44,913 nucleotides of DNA. Source: a virus. Each line of letters opens with the position of its first letter. Position 1 is the first letter of the stretch. The notes below the pieces were generated by a model that saw nothing but the letters and a program-made list of their open reading frames with translations, was not told where the DNA came from and searched no databases. Made by a program: the position numbers and the translations under genes. This document shows positions 38,474 through 44,913 of this stretch, in pieces. The DNA is taken from positions 1 through 44,913 of IMG/VR virus record IMGVR_UViG_3300010373_000067; one strand, given 5' to 3'.

Positions 38474-38480
38474 GGACAAA

Positions 38481-38493
38481 AGCCCTCGGGGCT
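38481..38493 (-). terminator. short hairpin after the capsid gene
   Basis: On the minus strand AGCCC-CGA-GGGCT is followed by TTTTG, immediately after the capsid stop codon (the stem begins with the last A of TAA). A 5-bp stem is weak. It also buries part of the Shine-Dalgarno of the next gene. Confidence 0.4.
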
Positions 38494-39518
38494 TAGCCGA
38501 GCATCGAGGCCACGAGCACCGGGCGGTAGTACACCACGCCCCAGGTACCGGCAGACTTCTTCTGCTCCCACGAGCTGGTCTTCACGACCATGGCGTGCGC
38601 GCGCATCTTCTCGGTGAACGCCGCTTCGACCGTCTTGCCGCCCTCGGGAATCTCGGCGATGAGCTGCAAGAACTCCGTACCGCCAGCCACCCCGCCGCCG
38701 CCATTGATGGCGAACTCGGGCACCGTCACGATGGACAGATTGGGGAAGTTCTTCGCAATCTGATCGTTGACGTTGTAGTTGAACTGGTTGGTGTTCGAGA
38801 AGTTCGAGTTGTTGCCGGGGCTGATGCCGAGACGGAACTTGGTCTGCGTCGAGACAAGGCCATTGCCCTGCGCGATGGCCTTCTGCACGAGGCGCAGCAC
38901 GTCGCCGAAGATGACGGTAGGGTCCGCACCGAACCACGAAGACGTGGGCGCGATGGGCGCCGGCAGATACGGGTCGTTGGTGCCCCCGTAGTTCTGCAAC
39001 CCCGCGATGCCGTACAGGTACGCGAAGTTCTGGTACTTCTCGATGGACAGCGCCGAGCTTTTCTGCTTCCAATTGGCAAGGTCAACCTTGGCCTCTGCCG
39101 CGCGCGCAATCTCGCGCTCGCCCCAACGGGTGTTGGTCTGGTAGTGGTAGCTCTGACGCTGCGGAAAGTCGATGTTGGCGTCCGACATTCCGTCTTGGTT
39201 GAAGTCACCGTAACTCGTGACTTCGCCGGTACGCTCCGCCTGAATGAACATGGCGGTGTCCGACACCCACGTGCCCTTCTTCGTCTCGCCGTACAGCTCG
39301 GCCGCCTTGGTCGGGCGCACGAGGATTTCGATAACGGACGGGTCCACGTAGGTCGTGAACAGCGACGGGATACCCGCATTCGCCGTGGTCACAAGCGTGG
39401 GCTGCGCGTCGAACGCCATCGCTTCCGGGCTACCGTAGAACATGGTGCCCTGCCGGCCCATGAACACGATACCGTAATGCGACTCAAGGTGCGCGTTGTC
39501 TACTGCAATTCGCTTCAT
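38493..39518 (-). CDS. major capsid protein (DUF2184)
   Basis: A 341-residue protein. HYGIVFMGRQGTMFYGSPEA, PSLFTTYVDPSVIEILVRPT, KAAELYGETKKGTWVSDTAM and the C-terminal WEQKKSAGTWGVVYYRPVLV fit the DUF2184 capsid family, an HK97-fold protein. Residues about 165-200 (KYQNFAYLYGIAGLQNYGG) are also typical. AGGA lies upstream of the ATG. Two hairpins follow directly after its stop, which could favour high capsid yield over downstream genes. Confidence 0.85.
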   Translation of the reverse strand: MKRIAVDNAHLESHYGIVFMGRQGTMFYGSPEAMAFDAQPTLVTTANAGIPSLFTTYVDPSVIEILVRPTKAAELYGETKKGTWVSDTAMFIQAERTGEVTSYGDFNQDGMSDANIDFPQRQSYHYQTNTRWGEREIARAAEAKVDLANWKQKSSALSIEKYQNFAYLYGIAGLQNYGGTNDPYLPAPIAPTSSWFGADPTVIFGDVLRLVQKAIAQGNGLVSTQTKFRLGISPGNNSNFSNTNQFNYNVNDQIAKNFPNLSIVTVPEFAINGGGGVAGGTEFLQLIAEIPEGGKTVEAAFTEKMRAHAMVVKTSSWEQKKSAGTWGVVYYRPVLVASMLG

Positions 39519-39543
39519 GTTCGTCTATCCTGGCTGTTCGACC

Positions 39544-40737
39544 TTAATTCGAGCTGATCTTCCACACGCCCGCGTTGGTCGGGGTCTGCTTCGTGGTGTA
39601 GGTGCCGCGCACCCGGAAGGGGGTAGCCTGCGCCGTACCGGCAACCGTGATCGTGATGGACGCCGAGGCAGCGCCGAACGCGGTCTGATTGCTGATGACG
39701 TAGAGGCCCGTGCCGCCCTCGCTGTCGTTGGTCGTCACCGGGACGCCCGCGCCCGCGGTGCCCGCGGCGCTCAGCGTGTACGAGCCGACCCCGCCGGGGG
39801 TGCCCGAAACCTGCGCGCTGATGGTCGTACCGGCAGCGATGCCGAGGCCGGGGATGGCCGGCAGCGCCACGCCCGTGCGAAGCAGGTCGGTGCCGGGCTG
39901 TACGCTGGTCACGACGAGCGTGGACAGCGAACCCGCGACAATCGAGGCCACGCCCGAGAACGGCGCCACCTGGGCAACGATGGACGTACCCGCCGGCACG
40001 TCGGTGCCCGAGAAAACGTCGCCCTCGTTCAGCGAACCGTCGGCGACGGCCGTCACGAGCATGTTGCTGGAAGTGGTCACCACGGTATCGCCTACGGCGC
40101 CCGCGGTGGCCGCCTGCGACATCTGATACGTGCCGACCTTGCCCGCCGTACCGGTGAGCTGCGCGACGATGACCGTACCGGCCGGGATGTTGGCACCCGT
40201 GGTCGAGTCGGTGACTGCGTCGCCGGGGCTGATGATGCCGTGAGTAACGGCGGTCACGTTCAGCGTGGTCGAAGCATTGACCAGCGTTGCGGTGACGGTC
40301 GAGCCCGCCGCAGCCGTCGCAGTGCCAAGGGTCGGCGCGCTGTCGGCCGAGTTGGCAAGCGGCGTGCCGTCGTTCGGGTCTGCGAACACGTAGTCACCGG
40401 GAGCTGCGCCCGCCGGGAAGTTGGCCCAAAAGTCACCGCCATTGAAGCCGGTAACCATGAACCCCTGCGGCACGAGCATGGTGGCTTCACCAAGAAACTC
40501 GGTGATAAGGGCCTGCATGTTGCGGCCCAGGAACGCCACTTGGTAGCCCGCGACGTACGACTGTGAAGTCTCGCCGTTGGGGCCGACCCAAAAGAAGTTG
40601 CCGACTTTCAGGCCGCCCGCGGGAGCGACGAGGGCGCCGGGACCGGCCAGCACCGACACCAAGTTGGTGTTGGTCGAAGCGAAGTCGCCGGGTACGCCGG
40701 GGGCCTGATAGTCATTGATTTCGGTCTGAAAACCCAT
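39544..40737 (-). CDS. Gp24-like structural cement protein with repeated beta domains
   Basis: A 397-residue protein. The first 135 residues (FQTEINDYQAPGVPGDFAST, KVGNFFWVGPNGETSQSYVA, ALITEFLGEATMLVPQGFMV) fit capsid cement proteins encoded next to DUF2184 capsids. Residues about 154-336 contain two full and one partial copy of a beta domain (LNVTAVTHGIISPGDAV, TGTAGKVGTYQMSQAATA, GTPGGVGSYTLSAAGTA) shared with the sheath and baseplate proteins. The repeats probably face outwards. The C-terminus returns to a cement-like end (FRVRGTYTTKQTPTNAGVW). Confidence 0.7.
   Translation of the reverse strand: MGFQTEINDYQAPGVPGDFASTNTNLVSVLAGPGALVAPAGGLKVGNFFWVGPNGETSQSYVAGYQVAFLGRNMQALITEFLGEATMLVPQGFMVTGFNGGDFWANFPAGAAPGDYVFADPNDGTPLANSADSAPTLGTATAAAGSTVTATLVNASTTLNVTAVTHGIISPGDAVTDSTTGANIPAGTVIVAQLTGTAGKVGTYQMSQAATAGAVGDTVVTTSSNMLVTAVADGSLNEGDVFSGTDVPAGTSIVAQVAPFSGVASIVAGSLSTLVVTSVQPGTDLLRTGVALPAIPGLGIAAGTTISAQVSGTPGGVGSYTLSAAGTAGAGVPVTTNDSEGGTGLYVISNQTAFGAASASITITVAGTAQATPFRVRGTYTTKQTPTNAGVWKISSN
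39730..40278 (-). repeat. dispersed beta domain, cement protein copies
   Basis: This region encodes residues about 154-336 of the cement protein: copies at about 154-222 and 270-336 with a degenerate piece at 223-265. It is related to single copies in the sheath and baseplate J-like proteins. Confidence 0.6.
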
Positions 40738-40761
40738 GTTCGTGGTTCCTGCGTGGCCAGC

Positions 40762-41529
40762 TTACAGCCGGTTGTAATTCGGGATGAGCTTGCGAGTCTC
40801 CGCGAGCGAGTCCGCATCCTGGGCAGCCGGGGCCGACACGGACGCCCGATCTTTCGCCACCTTGAGCAGCGGCGCAAGCGCGGAGTCGGCAACGCCCTTG
40901 TGGTCAACGCCGATCTTGGTCAGCGCAGCGCGGTACACCGCGGGCGCACTGTCCATCGTGACCACGCCGAGAATCGGTTCCACTTCGCGGCGCGCTTCGG
41001 CCAGGGCCTCGTTGCGCTCGCGCTCGGCGGCGACCGCCGCAGCAATGCGAGCGTCAACCGTCGCCGAGTCAACAGCCGGCTTTTTGCTGCCGCCGCCATG
41101 GGCGGCCGTGCTCGGGTCGGCCTCGGGGTTGTCCGAATCCTCGGCCTCGGCTTCCTCGCGCGCCTCGTCTTCGGCTTCCTTGCGCATTTCCTCGTCGTTC
41201 GTGCCCTCGGGGTCGTTCTCGGCATCTTCGCCGAATTTCTCGTCACGGGCCTTGCGGTCCGCGGCGCACTTCTCATCGCGGGCCTTGCGGTCCGCAGCGC
41301 GCTTCTCATCGCGGGCCTTGTCGCGGGCCTTGCGGTCCGCGGCGCGCTTCTCATCGCGGGCCTTGCGGTCCGCGGCGCGCTTGTCCATGGCTTTGTCCAT
41401 GGCTTCCTTGTGCTCGGCGCCATCCTGGGCGAGCTGCGCGCGTACTGCGGCTTCCAAATCCTCGGGCTTCTTATCGGCCGCCAAAAAACCCTTGTCTTTC
41501 GCGAGCCGGATGAAATCGGAGAGTTTCAT
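40762..41529 (-). CDS. scaffold-like protein with 11-residue repeats
   Basis: A 255-residue, highly charged protein. An N-terminal helix (SDFIRLAKDKGFLAADKKPE) is followed by tandem repeats close to KARDEKRAADR (residues about 50-98) and an acidic stretch. A C-terminal segment (ERERNEALAEARREVEPILG...AVYRAALTKIGVD) resembles the end of DUF2213-type protease-scaffold proteins. Here protease and scaffold are separate genes. It should guide capsid assembly and then be digested. A possible promoter lies upstream. Confidence 0.65.
   Translation of the reverse strand: MKLSDFIRLAKDKGFLAADKKPEDLEAAVRAQLAQDGAEHKEAMDKAMDKRAADRKARDEKRAADRKARDKARDEKRAADRKARDEKCAADRKARDEKFGEDAENDPEGTNDEEMRKEAEDEAREEAEAEDSDNPEADPSTAAHGGGSKKPAVDSATVDARIAAAVAAERERNEALAEARREVEPILGVVTMDSAPAVYRAALTKIGVDHKGVADSALAPLLKVAKDRASVSAPAAQDADSLAETRKLIPNYNRL
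41237..41380. repeat. 33-bp tandem repeats in the scaffold gene
   Basis: Four near-identical 33-bp units (for example TTCTCATCGCGGGCC followed by TTGCGGTCCGCGGCGCGC), with one 12-bp partial insertion (GCGGGCCTTGTC), give 144 bp. They encode the KARDEKRAADR repeats. The high identity suggests recent expansion, so unit number could vary between isolates. Confidence 0.85.
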
Positions 41530-41571
41530 GTACGAGAGTCCTATTGCGTTATGGTAAGCCGCACGGGGGCC

Positions 41572-41599
41572 AGTATGGCGCGTACGTGGGCTATGTCAA
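41572..41599 (-). promoter_or_regulatory. possible internal promoter before the scaffold gene
   Basis: On the minus strand TTGACA (41599-41594) overlaps the stop of the protease gene; after a 16-nt spacer CATACT (41577-41572) follows. The 66-nt gap is the widest but one in the late block. It could raise scaffold, cement and capsid mRNA. Confidence 0.4.
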
Positions 41600-42468
41600 G
41601 GGGCACGGTCATTCACCATGACATCAGGGCCAGTACGCCCGGTGTCCACGATGGCAAGATGATTCGCGCGGATATTCAACATGCGGCCGTCAGCCTGCTC
41701 ACCATCCACGGTTGTCGGCGTCATGTCCGGGTCGTAGTGGTAGCCCGGCGACAGCTCTTGCTGCCGCTCCGATTCGATGGCCTCGATACCTTTGGCGTCC
41801 CATACCGTCAGGTCGGCCACGAGGTATGGGGCCTTCCAACGCACGTTGGATACCGCGCCGATAATCGTTTCTTTCTGCGGGTTGTCTGCACTCACCCCAA
41901 TGTGGTGCATCATCAGCGGCACGCGCTCGAATGTTGGCGCCGCTGCCGCAAGCGCATCCGCGTCCCGGTAGAGACGGTACACGCGGTCTTTGACGAGCCC
42001 GAGCTTTTCCGAGTCGGGAATCTCACCGCCCATATAGCCGCAAATGTTGGCCTTGCTGATGTTGCAATCGCGCACGTGAAGAAAGCCGTTCTCGTCGCGG
42101 CTGCGCATCGTAGGCGCACGGTCAAGCGCGAGACGGGGGCGAAACTTCGGGGCTGTCGTCCGGGCCGCATCCGCGCCGAGCACCAAGGCCCAATCCATGG
42201 CGCCCGAGCAGTCAATCTCAAGGTCGCGCAGGGCCGCACGTTGGTGGGCCGATTCTTCCTCGCCGGCCTCGATGGCTTCGCGCAGTTCCAACTCGGGACC
42301 ATCCTTGCCCCGGCGGCGCTTGTCCTTGCCTTTTCGCTTCTCGCTGTACGCGATGGCTACCGCCTGCTTCTGAGGCTTGCCGGCCGCAATCTCAACCTCT
42401 ACGTTGTGCGAAAACGCGGCTTTGGATTTTCCAGTTTCGAGCGGCATGGCGGGAGAATAGGGCGCCAT
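41596..42468 (-). CDS. DUF2213 prohead protease
   Basis: A 290-residue protein. After an N-terminal segment (SKAAFSHNVEVEIAAGKPQK, frequent in phage proteins), residues about 115-280 fit DUF2213: DENGFLHVRDCNISKANICG, FERVPLMMHHIGVSADNPQK, VVSNVRW-like AVSNVRWKAPYLVADLTVWD, and QELSPGYHYD with NHLAIVDTGR. The H and S residues in these motifs are the probable catalytic pair. It should mature the prohead. The ATG at 42468 has AAGG 4 nt upstream; 42447 is an alternative. Confidence 0.75.
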   Translation of the reverse strand: MAPYSPAMPLETGKSKAAFSHNVEVEIAAGKPQKQAVAIAYSEKRKGKDKRRRGKDGPELELREAIEAGEEESAHQRAALRDLEIDCSGAMDWALVLGADAARTTAPKFRPRLALDRAPTMRSRDENGFLHVRDCNISKANICGYMGGEIPDSEKLGLVKDRVYRLYRDADALAAAAPTFERVPLMMHHIGVSADNPQKETIIGAVSNVRWKAPYLVADLTVWDAKGIEAIESERQQELSPGYHYDPDMTPTTVDGEQADGRMLNIRANHLAIVDTGRTGPDVMVNDRAP

Positions 42469-42479
42469 GCCGCCTTATG

Positions 42480-44090
42480 TCAATTCTGCTCGACTTCTTC
42501 CTGCGCGCGCTCGTGGGCGTTCTCGGCCGATTCCTCGCTGCGCTCGTGCGCATTGTCGGCGGACTTCTCATTAAGGTTGAACTCCGTAACCTCGGGCGGC
42601 TCAGGCGCCGGCCCTTCGAGCCCATCGTAACCGCTCGTTGGGTCTTTCTTGAGCTTGTCGCGCACTTCATCCGTGCTAACGATATTGGTATTGACCAACG
42701 ACACGTCGCGGTCAGTATCCGCCTTACGATTCTCGGCAATCTCTTTCGGCGTAGGCTCGTAGAGCGGCAACCACTCGTGCGTAATGTCGGGGTCCACGCT
42801 GCCGAACATGTCCATTTGCACGATAGCCAACACGCGCTCTACATGGGCATCGAAGCCGAGTCGTTGGAGCGCGCGCACGTAGTCGTACCATGATTGGAAC
42901 TCACCGTCTGCCGAGGCATTCAACCCCGTGGGAGTGATGCCGAAAAACTTGATAAGCGGCATGCGACCCGGTGTTGCCATGTGTTCCTGGGCCTGGGCTT
43001 GCAGCTTGTCGAGTGAACCGAGCGGCACATTTTGCATGCTCAATTCTTCGGTGTTCTTGTTTACAGCCATTATGCCGCGGTTGTCGCGGAGCTGCGTAAA
43101 TCCGCGCAGTCGCGCGACGAGCCCCTTGGGGTCTTCCACGGGTAGGCTCATCATCGTTTGCAAGTCGGTGGCAAGCGTGACGATAGAAAAGATGTTGATA
43201 AGATCGTTGACGTTCTTAGCGGTGCGCAACCAACGCTGAACGTACGGCATCATAAGTTGGGTCATGCTGATGCCGGCGAAGTCGTATGCGGGCTTCAGCA
43301 AGTCGGGTACTTCGCGGAAGATGAACGTAAGCAACCGGCTATGGTGGGTCTTGCGACCCAACACGTACCACGATTGCGGCCGGTAGAAGTCGGGGCGCTC
43401 GGGCTCGGTAGAGTTCCACGAGTACGGCGTGAGCCAATATGGCTCGATGCAACGAAAGCCTATAAGCGCACCTTTCTGTACTTCCGTCAGAGGCAACTGC
43501 CGGTTTACCGCGTCGTTCTGACCCTTCACCGACACGTAGATATGCGACCGCCCGAACTGCTCAGTTTTCAACGCCGCTTCGCGGAATAGGTCGCGTATCT
43601 TCAGTTGCTCGAAGCGTTCTTCTAGCTTGGTGATTTTCTCCGACTTACTCTCGTCGCCCTTGTTTTTGAGACGAAGCCATGTGCGCGTCATCTCTGTTGA
43701 GAGAGATTCGACCGGCGTGCGGTATTCGGTAATCTGCGCCAGCTCGGCAAGATAGGGAAAGCCCAGGAACGCGAGCCCCGGCCCAACCATGCCCGAGCTG
43801 AGCCCCCACGCGGCGGGCTCGGTTGCGCCATCGAATGCCGCGGGCTCTTGGTACCCGCTGTCGATGGCGAGCTTGTCCGTGGACGCTGCCGAGGAAGGCC
43901 GAACGCCGGGCAGGACTTCGGGTAATTTGAGCTTGACCCGCCCGGCATTCGGCTCGGGGATGAGCCGAGAAAGTATTTGGTTCCACGTCGCCGCTATGGC
44001 CTCGGGGCTGTTCGGCGCGGGGGCCGGCTTGGCCGGGGCTTGACGGAATGCGCCGACGAAGCGGCGCCATAGGCGGCGTATGGCGTTCAT
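42480..44090 (-). CDS. portal protein (DUF1073)
   Basis: A 536-residue protein. The DUF1073 portal pattern is visible: GLAFLGFPYLAELAQITEYR (residues about 105-125), AALKTEQFGRSHIYVSVKGQ, RCIEPYWLTPYSWN, PDFYRPQSWYVLGRKTHHSRL and GITPTGLNASADGEFQSWYD. The C-terminus is a long charged helix (NEKSADNAHERSEESAENAH). It forms the dodecameric DNA gate. Some relatives carry a fused Acb1 domain; none is present here. The protease follows 11 nt downstream. Confidence 0.85.
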   Translation of the reverse strand: MNAIRRLWRRFVGAFRQAPAKPAPAPNSPEAIAATWNQILSRLIPEPNAGRVKLKLPEVLPGVRPSSAASTDKLAIDSGYQEPAAFDGATEPAAWGLSSGMVGPGLAFLGFPYLAELAQITEYRTPVESLSTEMTRTWLRLKNKGDESKSEKITKLEERFEQLKIRDLFREAALKTEQFGRSHIYVSVKGQNDAVNRQLPLTEVQKGALIGFRCIEPYWLTPYSWNSTEPERPDFYRPQSWYVLGRKTHHSRLLTFIFREVPDLLKPAYDFAGISMTQLMMPYVQRWLRTAKNVNDLINIFSIVTLATDLQTMMSLPVEDPKGLVARLRGFTQLRDNRGIMAVNKNTEELSMQNVPLGSLDKLQAQAQEHMATPGRMPLIKFFGITPTGLNASADGEFQSWYDYVRALQRLGFDAHVERVLAIVQMDMFGSVDPDITHEWLPLYEPTPKEIAENRKADTDRDVSLVNTNIVSTDEVRDKLKKDPTSGYDGLEGPAPEPPEVTEFNLNEKSADNAHERSEESAENAHERAQEEVEQN

Positions 44091-44123
44091 GCGCCCGAGT
44101 CTATCCGACCGGCCAGGGTACGA

Positions 44124-44774
44124 CTAGGGGCCGCACGCCGGCAAGTTTTCGACCCATTCGGGGCGCTGATCCGCAATCGCGCTATATGCTACACGTCGTC
44201 GCTCGGTGTCCGCAATCGTGTATTGGTATGGCTTGTGGTCGGCGAACGTCTCGCGCAGATGCCGCACGGATTCTTCGGCCTCGTCAATCAACAGCGCCAT
44301 TGCATCCGGGTCCGGGCACGGCGGCCGGTCGTCTGTCAGCTTCCCGTATAGCTCGGCGTCGCGGATGATGGCGAGGCACGCCATGGCGCTGTCAAGATGA
44401 TGAACGCGGGTTTTCTTGTCGCACCGCTGACCGTTCCACCACTTCGCCATGTGCCGCTGCGCCGCCGCATGGTAGGTGCTCGCCGACACGCCGCAGATAC
44501 GCCAGTTAAATCGGCCGTACTTTACGACCCCTTCCCATAGCGCGATAGCCAACCCCACGATGGCCGACCACGGGACCGAGCCCATGTCGAGCTTGCGCGA
44601 CCCGATGATGTCCTTAGGGTTGCTTGCCTTTATCTCGCCGGCCTCGGCGCCGTTGGCGGCAGCGCGCCGAGTCTCAAACTCGGTATCTCGCTCGGCTCTT
44701 TCGGCTGCCTCTCTATCGGCGCGCGCGAGTTTGACTTGTACGGGCTCGTATCCGTGCGGGGATTGGTCGGCCAT
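44124..44774 (-). CDS. DUF5664-type dATP/dGTP diphosphohydrolase
   Basis: A 216-residue protein. NPKDIIGSRKLDMGSVPWSA (residues about 54-74), ALWEGVVKYGRFNWR and ASTYHAAAQRHMAKWWNGQ followed by HLDSAMACLAIIRDAE match the all-alpha nucleotide hydrolase family known as DUF5664, named after MazZ of phage S-2L. The E/H/D residues should bind metal. The N-terminus is charged and helical (residues 15-45). It may adjust nucleotide pools; no other nucleotide-metabolism gene is seen nearby. GAGAGG precedes the ATG, and the stop is TAG. Confidence 0.75.
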   Translation of the reverse strand: MADQSPHGYEPVQVKLARADREAAERAERDTEFETRRAAANGAEAGEIKASNPKDIIGSRKLDMGSVPWSAIVGLAIALWEGVVKYGRFNWRICGVSASTYHAAAQRHMAKWWNGQRCDKKTRVHHLDSAMACLAIIRDAELYGKLTDDRPPCPDPDAMALLIDEAEESVRHLRETFADHKPYQYTIADTERRRVAYSAIADQRPEWVENLPACGP

Positions 44775-44786
44775 GTCGGAAACCTC

Positions 44787-44913
44787 TCAGTTGTGGTACT
44801 CGCCGTCAACGATGATTGCGAGCTGCCGCTTTCCGTCGTCATTGACGAAACAGTTGGCTTGCAGCCACGAGGATAGCGGCCCGGTGTAGTCGAGCCCCTT
44901 GGAAACATCGACC
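44787..44913 (-). CDS. partial hypothetical protein, cut by window edge
   Basis: The last 41 residues of a protein that starts outside the window: VDVSKGLDYTGPLSSWLQAN followed by CFVNDDGKRQLAIIVDGEYHN. The TGA at 44787-44789 precedes the next gene by 12 nt. The end is not enough to identify a family. It shows that the late block extends beyond this window. Confidence 0.5.
   Translation of the reverse strand, partial: VDVSKGLDYTGPLSSWLQANCFVNDDGKRQLAIIVDGEYHN

Noticed and set aside
40753-42630. 625-residue plus-strand open frame over scaffold, protease and portal genes
   Set aside because: It is a shadow of three recognised minus-strand genes, with repeats copied from the scaffold tandem repeats.
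44124-44774. Diaminopurine (Z) genome
   Set aside because: Only a DUF5664-type hydrolase is present; no purZ-like gene or Z-type polymerase evidence is visible in this window.
1-44913. tRNA, rRNA, CRISPR array, insertion sequence or integrase
   Set aside because: No cloverleaf-like sequence, regular spaced repeats, transposase or recombinase motif was recognised by reading.

Overview
The window is most of a tailed-phage genome with a contractile tail (myovirus), about 60% G+C by eye. A DUF3383-type tail sheath, a gp25-like wedge, a baseplate J-like protein and a Gp138-type spike all point to a contractile tail. Sec signals, lipoboxes and a muramidase lysis cassette suggest a Gram-negative host. 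The structural gene set (DUF1073 portal, DUF2213 protease, DUF2184 capsid, DUF4054, DUF3383, DUF3277-like tube) resembles the Bcep781-like myoviruses of Burkholderia and Xanthomonas, from memory of those families. No large terminase, integrase, tRNA, rRNA or CRISPR was seen. A coding sequence is cut at the right edge, so the terminase probably lies outside.

Layout. 1-329: AT-richer leader without a convincing gene. 330-6637 (+): about twenty small early-type genes, many chained by ATGA or GTGA overlaps, including tiny membrane proteins, zinc-binding proteins and one lipoprotein. 6634-12761 (-): replication and nuclease block with an NrS-1-like primase/helicase, endonuclease VII, a mini TetR-type regulator, a VRR-NUC nuclease, a DUF1643 protein and an SF2 helicase. 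12848-19797 (+): proline-rich protein, DUF2800 Cas4-like nuclease, DUF2815 ssDNA-binding protein, family A DNA polymerase and accessory genes. 19757-44913 (-): one nearly gapless late block. Transcription runs from the right edge leftwards: nucleotide hydrolase, portal, protease, scaffold, cement, capsid, connectors, sheath, tube, chaperone with frameshift, tape measure, baseplate, three fibres, lysis.

Most notable signals. (1) A 98-residue TetR-like protein (9540-9836) is preceded by the palindrome TGAC-N6-GTCA. The same palindrome occurs at four other places directly upstream of genes (949, 4253, 12782, 18580) and only once elsewhere. In four of the five upstream sites it overlaps a putative -35 element. 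This looks like a phage-encoded regulon controlling early and replication genes. (2) The sheath gene is interrupted by a single in-frame TAG, with sheath homology continuing on both sides, while TAG is a normal stop for about a dozen other genes. (3) A G+T-rich slippery site, G GGT TTT, joins the two tail-chaperone frames. (4) One small beta-rich domain is scattered through the sheath, the baseplate J-like protein and the cement protein. (5) Several promoters place the -10 box 7-8 nt before the ATG, implying leaderless mRNAs. (6) A 12-bp hairpin with a T-run sits in the first codons of the gene after the capsid gene.
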